Origin: Verrucomicrobiota bacterium
GTDB lineage: Bacteria; Chlamydiota; Chlamydiia; Chlamydiales; Rhabdochlamydiaceae
Length of the DNA: 8,234 nt
Assembly (NCBI GenBank): GCA_903970455.1
Contig: CAJCIW010000154.1
Span: 1 to 8,234 of the forward strand
Reading direction: 5' to 3'
Shown: positions 1 to 5,328 of the stretch, piece by piece
How the letters are laid out: each line of letters starts with the position of its first letter
Numbering within the stretch: position 1 is the stretch's first letter
Made by a program: the position numbers and the translations under genes
The notes under the pieces: generated by a model
What the model was told of the DNA's origin: nothing
The model's database searches: none
The model's input: only the letters and a program-made list of their open reading frames with translations

Positions 1-163
1 GGGCAGCATCAAAACACTCTATCCCAAAAGAGAAATCGCCGCTCAAAAGAGCTGTTTCTCCTTGCACAAGCAAGGAGTCTGCGGTGTCATGATGCGCCTG
101 GGCAGCTGGGCTGCCTTCTTCCTGAGCGCAGACGGTACTGATCTGGAGAGAATATTGATCCAT
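1..163 (-). CDS. Partial CDS, TPR-like protein N-terminus (runs off window edge)
   Basis: A minus-strand reading frame is open from an in-frame TGA at 254-256 down to base 1, where it leaves the window. The first in-frame ATG is 161-163 and reads MDQYSLQISTVCAQEEG. The visible C-terminal end, GETALLSGDFSFGIECFDAA, fits one tetratricopeptide helix pair (small residue, GD turn, aromatic, I-x-x-F-x-x-A), so I infer a TPR-containing protein. The frame upstream of the ATG also looks like protein (KKGYWIVQKNG, then NPPFHFELS). An AAGGA Shine-Dalgarno-like box at 224-228 lies 6 nt before an ATT codon at 215-217. The real start may therefore be this rare ATT, the TTG at 167-169, or the ATG chosen here, which has no ribosome binding site. 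The gene is divergent from the thioesterase across an AT-rich gap. Function is unknown; protein-protein interaction is all that a TPR implies. Confidence 0.45.
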   Translation of the reverse strand, partial: MDQYSLQISTVCAQEEGSPAAQAHHDTADSLLVQGETALLSGDFSFGIECFDAA

Positions 164-260
164 GGACAACTCAAAGTGAAAGGGCGGATTATAGGTTAGG
201 CCATTTTTTTGGACAATCCAGTATCCTTTTTTGAAGCCGATTCGGCCCGATATTCAAAAT

Positions 261-289
261 TTTACAATACTCTTGTCGTTTGATAATAA
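261..289 (+). promoter_or_regulatory. Candidate sigma70-type promoter for the thioesterase gene
   Basis: TTTACA at 261-266 matches the -35 consensus at five of six positions. It is followed 17 bp later by TAATAA at 284-289, preceded by TG at 281-282 in the position of an extended -10 element. An alternative -10 is GATAAT at 282-287, with a 15-bp spacer. A start near 295 would leave an untranslated leader of about 75 nt before the ATG at 371. The region is AT-rich in general, so chance matches are easy to find. The minus-strand promoter of the divergent gene should lie in the same interval, but I cannot pick a convincing one. Confidence 0.3.
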
Positions 290-364
290 GAGGTTTAGTA
301 AATTTTTTCTTTAACATAAAATTTATAAATTTTCTTTTCACAAAAAAAACGTTTGTCGTATGAT
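273..364. repeat. Pair of 12-bp direct repeats TTGTCGTNTGAT, 80 bp apart
   Basis: TTGTCGTTTGAT at 273-284 recurs as TTGTCGTATGAT at 353-364, with 11 of 12 bases identical and an offset of exactly 80 bp. The left copy overlaps the candidate -10 element and the right copy ends 7 nt before the ATG of the thioesterase. Binding sites for a regulator are possible, but no known operator is recognised. Confidence 0.4.
318..333. repeat. Perfect 16-bp AT-only palindrome
   Basis: AAAATTTATAAATTTT reads identically on both strands; the next bases out (T317, C334) do not pair. It lies between the two copies of the direct repeat in the leader of the thioesterase gene. It could be an operator half-site pair or an intrinsically bent segment. 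Sequence made only of A and T produces such palindromes fairly easily, so significance is modest. Confidence 0.35.
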
Positions 365-370
365 CTATCC

Positions 371-796
371 ATGTATGTTTACAAAACCCAAGTCAGACTG
401 AGAGATACGGATGCCACCGGCGTTCTTTATTTCTCTGAGCAGTTTCGAATGGCCTTGGAAGCTTTTGAAGAATTTCTGAAAGAGAGAGGATTTTCTCTAA
501 ACCAGCTTATGGGATCGGAATACCTGATGCCGATTGTCCATGCGGAAGGAGATTATTTTTCTCCCTTGGTGGTTGGCGATGAGTTGGAAATTTCTTTAAA
601 GGTTGTCAAACTGGGGACCTCCTCAATTACGCTGGAATCGGTCTTTCACGATCCTTACCGGAAAATTCCTGTGGGCAAAGTGCAGATTGTCCATGTTCTC
701 ATCGACAAAGGGAAAAGGATCCCTGTTCCTATTCCCGATTTTTTGCGGACGATGCTAGAACCTGAACGAGATGCTGTTCCAGAGCTGCGAGGCTAG
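371..796 (+). CDS. menI: 4HBT-type hotdog thioesterase, probable 1,4-dihydroxy-2-naphthoyl-CoA hydrolase
   Basis: The 141-residue product has the size and sequence pattern of single-domain hotdog acyl-CoA thioesterases of the 4-hydroxybenzoyl-CoA thioesterase type. The N-terminal signature VRLRDTDATGVLYF (residues 8-21) contains the expected catalytic aspartate, D14, by analogy with Asp17 of the Pseudomonas enzyme. The rest fits the fold: a long helix (FRMALEAFEEFL) and then beta strands around ISLKVVKLGTSSITLESVF. Next to the men genes, the natural substrate would be DHNA-CoA, the product of MenB, whose hydrolysis supplies DHNA to MenA; this role is inferred from context. It is the only gene of the group on the plus strand, and its last 68 bp overlap the 3' end of menE. 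I chose ATG 371; an in-frame TTG at 353 would add MSYDLS. Neither has a clear Shine-Dalgarno sequence. Other acyl-CoA substrates are possible, so the symbol is provisional. Confidence 0.75.
   Translation: MYVYKTQVRLRDTDATGVLYFSEQFRMALEAFEEFLKERGFSLNQLMGSEYLMPIVHAEGDYFSPLVVGDELEISLKVVKLGTSSITLESVFHDPYRKIPVGKVQIVHVLIDKGKRIPVPIPDFLRTMLEPERDAVPELRG
710..736 (-). terminator. Stem-loop at the menE stop codon, weak terminator candidate
   Basis: On the minus strand GGGAATAGGA, a 7-nt loop ACAGGGA, and TCCTTTTCCC form a 10-position stem with nine pairs and one T-T mismatch. The menE stop TAG (731-729) is inside the 5' arm. What follows is TTTGTC, not a proper run of T, so termination would be inefficient or would serve as 3'-end protection. 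It is the only obvious hairpin I found at the end of the men operon, and it lies wholly inside the convergent thioesterase gene. Confidence 0.3.
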
Positions 797-2039
797 GCTT
801 AAGGCCCATTTGAGCAGGATAAGGAAAAATGTGAACGGGATGCATGAATCGAGGAAGGCGTGTGTTCAACGCTTCACGAAGAGTTTCCAGAGTGTAATTT
901 CCAGTCTCATCCTGGATGAAAGCAATGGGGCGCTGCCCGAATTCCTCGTCTGCAAGGGGAAGAACGGTAGCTTGACGAATCCTTGGAAGCGAGCAGAGTG
1001 CGCGTTCGATCTCTTCAGGTTGAATGTTCTCCCCTGCTGAAATGAATTGCCGGTCTTTCCGCCCAATCACTTCAAGTTCACCTTCTGCCCATCTTCCCAA
1101 ATCTTTTGTCGGAAACCATCCATCGATGTCGGCTTTGACAACCACAGAACCGTTCCAATACCCTTTAAATAATGTTTTTCCACCGACCCAAATTTCCTGA
1201 TCTTTCTCGATCTTCACGTTTCTAAACGGGAGGACTTTTCCAAATGGGAGGGTGATAATCGAGCCCATCTCTGTCATTCCATAGGTGGTATAAATGGGCA
1301 GGCCCGCTGCTTTTGCTTCGTGCAATAAAGAGGGGGGTATCGGGGCGCCGCCAAGCAGAATGCATTTGAGACTTTGATCGATTTCGTTAAGCATGCGGTA
1401 CAGCTGCGTCGGCACAAGAGAGACGTGGGAGATACTGTTAAAATTGTCACCCAAAACGACAGCGGCTCCTCGAATAAAGGAGCGAAAGAGGATGCCGATC
1501 CCGCTCACATGAAAAAGGGGAAGCGAGAGAAGCCACCGCGAGGAAGGCTCGAGCTGCAAGGGGAGGATCGCCCCCATGGCATTGTAATAGTGGTTCCCAA
1601 AAGAATGACAGACGATCTTAGGCGTGCCGCTGGAACCGGATGTGAAGAGAAATGTCGCGAGTTGATCGAGATGGATGGAATAGGCTTGGGTCGGGGGGGA
1701 AGTGCTCAGCGGGAGGGATTCCGTATTTAAAAAGAGATGGGCGTTAAGTTGCTCAAGATTTTTGGGAAGCTGGGTTTCCGGTATGCGTATGCTTAATGGA
1801 CAGGCAATGGCCTTTAAACGAAAGAGAGCAAAGAAAAGACAAACGGTCGAAATAGATGTATTGGCGACAAAAGCAACGCGTTGATTTTCCTGGACGCCCA
1901 AATTTTTCAAATAAACGGCAATGCTGTGCACCATTGCATCGCATTCCCGATATGTCCATGAGCGCTCTTGGCTGATCAATGCAAACTGATCGGGTGAGCG
2001 GCGGGCATTTTCAGAGAGGGGGCAGTTGACATATTCCAT
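729..2039 (-). CDS. menE: o-Succinylbenzoate--CoA ligase (OSB-CoA synthetase)
   Basis: This cytoplasmic acyl-adenylating enzyme of the ANL superfamily converts o-succinylbenzoate, ATP and CoA to OSB-CoA, the substrate of MenB. The 436-residue length is normal for MenE. Visible motifs are the P-loop-like LFTSGSSGTPK (131-141), LPLFHVSGIG (173-182), TTYGMTEMGS (251-260), the ribose-binding region TKDLG (311-315), and the hinge region GRKDRQFISAGENI (326-339). The expected C-terminal catalytic lysine is K414 in PAQMGLKPSLAAL. There the usual GK is GLK and the arginine three residues on is leucine, but the spacing to the flanking proline and leucine is kept. The gene is last in the operon. Its ATG (2037-2039) lies inside menC with a 29-bp overlap and only a weak AAAGAA-like ribosome site, so coupled translation is likely. 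Its final 68 bp overlap the oppositely oriented thioesterase gene. Confidence 0.93.
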   Translation of the reverse strand: MEYVNCPLSENARRSPDQFALISQERSWTYRECDAMVHSIAVYLKNLGVQENQRVAFVANTSISTVCLFFALFRLKAIACPLSIRIPETQLPKNLEQLNAHLFLNTESLPLSTSPPTQAYSIHLDQLATFLFTSGSSGTPKIVCHSFGNHYYNAMGAILPLQLEPSSRWLLSLPLFHVSGIGILFRSFIRGAAVVLGDNFNSISHVSLVPTQLYRMLNEIDQSLKCILLGGAPIPPSLLHEAKAAGLPIYTTYGMTEMGSIITLPFGKVLPFRNVKIEKDQEIWVGGKTLFKGYWNGSVVVKADIDGWFPTKDLGRWAEGELEVIGRKDRQFISAGENIQPEEIERALCSLPRIRQATVLPLADEEFGQRPIAFIQDETGNYTLETLREALNTRLPRFMHPVHIFPYPAQMGLKPSLAALEQHLVQVLASSAKNRE

Positions 2040-2940
2040 GAGCGATTTCTTTGAGCAGATCTGTATTGATTTGAGGAGACTGGCTTAAGGAGAAGAGGGG
2101 GGAGTTAAAATCAACGCCCGGAAGCAACAGGTCTTTGGCGAGATAACGGTGAGTGTCCATGCCGATCGGTTGTTCGAGAAGCTCGAAATGGTGGGCTAAA
2201 GAAAAGATCTGAAGGAGCCCGAGGCCGCTTTCAAAGGTCGGGCTGAGCACAACCTGTAGCTGATTTTTTTTAGCAAATGCGATGAAAGGCGCGCACCCTT
2301 TTTTTCCTCCAAGAACCGTCGGTTTCAGAATAAAACCATAAAGATTCGGTTGTTTGTTTAATAGGGGCACTTCATCAAGGGCAAATGGATGGGAAAAATC
2401 AGAAAGCCTGTCCATTTCGAAAGTGGGGTCTTCGATGTATTCAAAAGTGGAAGGATCAAAAGGAGAAAAGATGGACATCGCATCGGCAAAAGAAAACGCG
2501 CGATTGCAGTCGACCCGCAGCCGAAATCGATCTTTGAGAGCGTGAATTAGATCGATTGCAGCCGTTTTAGAAAGAGAGGAAATTTTGAATTTAACACTGC
2601 TGTAACCGTTTGCAAAAGCTTTATCCGCTTGTTGTAACACCTCGCTTGGGGTCCCGTTTAAAAAAGCGTAGAGGGAAGCTTTACCTTTCGGAGGGGGAAA
2701 GGCAAGGGCGCTTTCGAATCCGAACTGAACAGAGGGGAAAAGTTGTTCTTCCTTTTTTCCTGTCTTCAACAGGGAGAGAAGTTGATCCAAAGCTTGACTC
2801 AAGGTTTCCTTGCTTCTTCCCGGGAATGGAGCTATTTCCCCCCACCGATCTTCTCCAGTTCCCGTTAAACGGAACACTAAACCTTCTCTTCGGCTTCCGG
2901 AAATTAAAGGGAGGTCAAAAGAATAGACAACCCACTCCAT
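2011..2940 (-). CDS. menC: o-Succinylbenzoate synthase
   Basis: This enolase-superfamily enzyme dehydrates SHCHC to o-succinylbenzoate. At 309 residues it is close to E. coli MenC (about 320). The catalytic set is complete by motif: KFK with K117 and K119 (second lysine of the KxK pair), D144 in RVDCNRAF, E170 in EYIEDP, and D189 in FALDEVPL as the three metal ligands, with K206 in ILKPTVLGG as the opposing lysine. ESGLGLLQ (237-244) matches the late-barrel motif of the family. The N-terminal capping domain (about 1-95) is weakly conserved, as is usual for MenC. The start ATG directly abuts the TAG of menA (TAGATG), with no good Shine-Dalgarno sequence, which suggests re-initiation by ribosomes finishing menA. 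The 3' end overlaps menE by 29 bp. Confidence 0.93.
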   Translation of the reverse strand: MEWVVYSFDLPLISGSRREGLVFRLTGTGEDRWGEIAPFPGRSKETLSQALDQLLSLLKTGKKEEQLFPSVQFGFESALAFPPPKGKASLYAFLNGTPSEVLQQADKAFANGYSSVKFKISSLSKTAAIDLIHALKDRFRLRVDCNRAFSFADAMSIFSPFDPSTFEYIEDPTFEMDRLSDFSHPFALDEVPLLNKQPNLYGFILKPTVLGGKKGCAPFIAFAKKNQLQVVLSPTFESGLGLLQIFSLAHHFELLEQPIGMDTHRYLAKDLLLPGVDFNSPLFSLSQSPQINTDLLKEIAHGICQLPPL

Positions 2941-3810
2941 CTACAACATCCATCCGATGGAAAAAAGAAGGGTGAAGAGCCACTGGAGTTGTCCAAGTTT
3001 TCCGAAGAGTTGGTTGAGAGAACGGGGATCCCTGTGGGCAATCATCAAGCGCATCAGCGGAAGTGCAGGTAAAAAGATGAGAACAGAAAGTAAAGAAAAG
3101 GGATGTTCAGAATAAAAGAACAAAATGGGGAGAAGTGCAAGGAATAGGGAAAACACAAAAAACCATGTTCCAAAAGTTTTCCCCAGACGGACGACGAGGG
3201 TTTTTTTATTGGCCAATCGATCTTCTTCCACATCGCGTACGTTATTGATGAGTAAAAAAGCCATGGAAAAAGCGCCCGGCGAAAGGCCGGCAATCCATGC
3301 TTCAGAGGAAAGGGAGCCTGTCTGCAAATAGTACGTTCCGAGGACAGCGATGGGCCCGAAAAAAAGAAAAGCAAACACTTCGCCCAATCCCAGATACGCC
3401 AGAGGAAAGGGGCCACCTGTATAAAACACGCCGAGCGTGATCGACACAGCTAGTAAGAGAGCGATGGGGAGGCCGCCTTCCCAGATCAATGTGCAGCCAG
3501 TTAAGAGCGCAACGGAAAAGACGGAGATCATCGCTATTTTCATTTTTTTCGGAGCGACAACTCCCGCCTGGGTGACGCGCATGAACCCCTTTCTATCGTC
3601 TGTGTCAGCACCCTTGACGAAATCGAAGTAATCATTGGCCAAATTGGTGCCGATTTGAATAGCAAGAGCGGTGATCAATGTGAAAAGAAACAACAGGGGA
3701 TTGAATACCCCTTGACTGATCGTAAGAGTTGTGCCGATCAAGACGGGACTGATGCCGATCACCAGCGTTTTGGGACGGGAAGCATACACCCAAACTTGAA
3801 CCCGATTCAT
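2941..3810 (-). CDS. menA: 1,4-Dihydroxy-2-naphthoate polyprenyltransferase
   Basis: This integral inner-membrane UbiA-family enzyme attaches a polyprenyl diphosphate tail to DHNA with loss of CO2, giving demethylmenaquinone. The 289-residue product has roughly eight or nine hydrophobic segments (for example 37-56, 92-109, 114-131, 140-161, 213-232, 238-256 and 274-289). It also has both aspartate-rich Mg-diphosphate sites: NDYFDFVKGAD (59-69) and NNVRDVEED (189-197). The early RPKTL (12-16) is typical of MenA as opposed to UbiA. The gene lies between menB and menC; in E. coli menA is unlinked to menFDHBCE, so this is a distinct arrangement. Only 2 nt separate it from menB, and it has the best ribosome binding site in the operon. 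Confidence 0.93.
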   Translation of the reverse strand: MNRVQVWVYASRPKTLVIGISPVLIGTTLTISQGVFNPLLFLFTLITALAIQIGTNLANDYFDFVKGADTDDRKGFMRVTQAGVVAPKKMKIAMISVFSVALLTGCTLIWEGGLPIALLLAVSITLGVFYTGGPFPLAYLGLGEVFAFLFFGPIAVLGTYYLQTGSLSSEAWIAGLSPGAFSMAFLLINNVRDVEEDRLANKKTLVVRLGKTFGTWFFVFSLFLALLPILFFYSEHPFSLLSVLIFLPALPLMRLMIAHRDPRSLNQLFGKLGQLQWLFTLLFSIGWML

Positions 3811-3812
3811 CT

Positions 3813-4652
3813 TTAAGGCCTCTTTGGAAATTGGGAAAAATCGGGCTTCCGCTTTTCTAAAAAGGCTTTATGCCCTTCTTGCGCTTCTTCCGACATGTAG
3901 TACAGAAGTGTCGCGTTGCCGGCGAGTTCTTGCAGGCCGCTCTGCCCATCGCAGTCGGCATTCATGGCGGATTTGAGGCACCGGATAGCAAGAGGGGAAT
4001 GTTGTAAGATTTCCAGACACCATTGCAGAGTTGTCTCTTCGAGTTTTTCATAGGGAACAACGCAATTGACAAGGCCCATTTCCAACGCTTCAGAAGCAGT
4101 GTACTTTCGGCATAGGAACCAAATCTCGCGCGCCTTTTTTTGGCCGACGATGCGGGAAAGATAGCTGGAACCGAAACCTCCGTCAAAGGAACCGACTTTA
4201 GGGCCTGTCTGCCCAAAGATCGCGTTGTCGGCAGCGATTGTCAAATCGCAGATGACATGCAAAACATGTCCTCCCCCAATTGCGTAGCCGGCCACCATGG
4301 CGATCACGGGTTTGGGACAGGTGCGGATCTGCTTTTGAAAATCGAGGATGTTCAAACGATGGACGCCCGCTTTATCGACATAGCCTGCATCGCCGCGGAT
4401 CCGTTGGTCTCCGCCCGAACAAAAAGCCTCTTTTCCTTCTCCTGTCAAGATGATCACCCCGATCGCCGGATCATTGCGCGCGTCGTTCAAAGCCTGCATC
4501 ATCTCTTCCACAGTCAAGGGACGAAACGCATTGCGGACCTGGGGGCGATTGATCGTAATTTTTGCAATCCCGTTCCATTTTTGGTATTTGATGTCGGTAT
4601 AGCTGCATGATTCTTGCCAGGAAACGACCCTTTTTTCTTCAACGGTTTGCAT
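3813..4652 (-). CDS. menB: 1,4-Dihydroxy-2-naphthoyl-CoA synthase, type I
   Basis: This crotonase-superfamily enzyme performs the intramolecular Dieckmann-type ring closure of OSB-CoA to DHNA-CoA. The 279-residue product is very similar to E. coli MenB (285 residues). Recognisable stretches are [17 protein letters not shown] (32-48), FCSGGDQ (77-83), [10 protein letters not shown] (123-132), and [20 protein letters not shown] (146-165). The QTG triplet at 148-150 marks the type I class, which uses bound bicarbonate as the base; type II enzymes such as that of Mycobacterium have QTD, where an aspartate side chain replaces it. D157 in SFDGG and the [16 protein letters not shown] stretch (232-247) are also conserved. 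The start overlaps the end of menH by 14 bp and has no clear Shine-Dalgarno, implying coupling. The final residues ([12 protein letters not shown]) match the family terminus, so the gene is complete. Confidence 0.97.
   Translation of the reverse strand: MQTVEEKRVVSWQESCSYTDIKYQKWNGIAKITINRPQVRNAFRPLTVEEMMQALNDARNDPAIGVIILTGEGKEAFCSGGDQRIRGDAGYVDKAGVHRLNILDFQKQIRTCPKPVIAMVAGYAIGGGHVLHVICDLTIAADNAIFGQTGPKVGSFDGGFGSSYLSRIVGQKKAREIWFLCRKYTASEALEMGLVNCVVPYEKLEETTLQWCLEILQHSPLAIRCLKSAMNADCDGQSGLQELAGNATLLYYMSEEAQEGHKAFLEKRKPDFSQFPKRP
3819..3825 (-). promoter_or_regulatory. Ribosome binding site of menA
   Basis: AAAGAGG on the minus strand lies 8 nt before the menA ATG and inside the last codons of menB. 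It is the clearest Shine-Dalgarno match in the operon, where most other starts rely on overlap with the preceding gene, and it supports the ATG at 3808-3810. Confidence 0.55.
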
Positions 4653-5328
4653 GTAATAACCAATCTAAAATGAGTTGCGCGCATTCTTTCGGTTTTTCCA
4701 AATGAACCACGTGTCCGCAGCCGGGGATCCCGCGTGCATTTGGAAGTCTACAATAAAGTTCCCGATATTTCAAATCTTCTTCGCCGTAAACAAATAATGC
4801 AGGGCAAGAAATTGGAGAGATATGTTGGTTAGCCAGAGATAACTGCAGCATCATTTTCGAAAGGGCTTGAGGGTCTTGCTTCATCCGCCGGTCGATGAGT
4901 GAGAAGCTTTGAAAGATCGGCTGCGCATACCACTCGGTGAGAAATTGCTCGAATGGAAGTTGGAGAATTTTTTCGCTCCACATTGCGTCGATCTTCTCTC
5001 TTGCTTCTCTTTCTGCCTGTGTCGCGAGACCGGGATGCGCCGAGAGGATGACAAGGGATGAAGCGTATTCCTGCAATTGCATGGCGATCCGTCCCCCCAT
5101 CGAGTAGCCCACGATGATTGGCTTTGGAGAATACATTTGGAGGATTTTTTTTAAGGCTGATAAAACATTTTCGCAATAGGGGGCCGACCCATGGCCCGGC
5201 AGATCAATTGCAATGGAGTAAAAGTGGCCCTCAAAATAGGGAAACACGTCGGTCCAATCTTCTTTAGCCCCTAAAAAGCCGTGAAGGAAAATCAACGGAG
5301 GATCATGGGGGTTTCCGCGTGTAAACAT
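4639..5328 (-). CDS. menH: SHCHC synthase (alpha/beta hydrolase fold)
   Basis: The product is a 229-residue alpha/beta-hydrolase-fold protein. It is assigned as 2-succinyl-6-hydroxy-2,4-cyclohexadiene-1-carboxylate synthase, which eliminates pyruvate from the MenD product [19 protein letters not shown] (14-25) matches the oxyanion-loop motif of MenH. The nucleophile elbow GYSMGGR (74-80) gives S76 and the conserved R80. D185 in YGEEDLKY and H206 in GCGHVVHLE complete the triad. IDLPGHGSA (41-49) is the usual loop after strand 4. It is about 20 residues shorter than E. coli MenH. A TAA directly precedes the ATG in frame, so this is the earliest possible start. It begins 37 bp inside menD and ends 14 bp inside menB. 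The fold alone would not settle the function, but the position between menD and menB and the motif match do. Confidence 0.92.
   Translation of the reverse strand: MFTRGNPHDPPLIFLHGFLGAKEDWTDVFPYFEGHFYSIAIDLPGHGSAPYCENVLSALKKILQMYSPKPIIVGYSMGGRIAMQLQEYASSLVILSAHPGLATQAEREAREKIDAMWSEKILQLPFEQFLTEWYAQPIFQSFSLIDRRMKQDPQALSKMMLQLSLANQHISPISCPALFVYGEEDLKYRELYCRLPNARGIPGCGHVVHLEKPKECAQLILDWLLHANR

Noticed and set aside
2..199. Plus-strand open frame from the window edge ending at TAG 197-199.
   Set aside because: It competes with the minus-strand frame over the same bases. The minus frame ends in a TPR-like pattern, while the plus frame shows no family signature.
353..370. TTG at 353-355 as the start of the thioesterase.
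   Set aside because: It has no ribosome binding site and adds only six residues with no family counterpart. ATG 371 puts the active-site aspartate at residue 14, close to the usual place, though TTG cannot be excluded.
408..420. MenE (residues 408-420) as inactive because its terminal GK motif reads GLK.
   Set aside because: Lysine K414 keeps its spacing from the flanking proline and leucine, and GxK variants occur in MenE. All other adenylation motifs are intact. (The positions given here are residue numbers.)
797..860. Terminator downstream of the thioesterase stop on the plus strand.
   Set aside because: Only a short CTTAAG palindrome is present, with no stable stem followed by a T-run.
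4140..4610. 156-codon plus-strand open frame opposite menB.
   Set aside because: It lies entirely inside the strongly conserved menB and its translation has no recognisable motif; it is a shadow frame.
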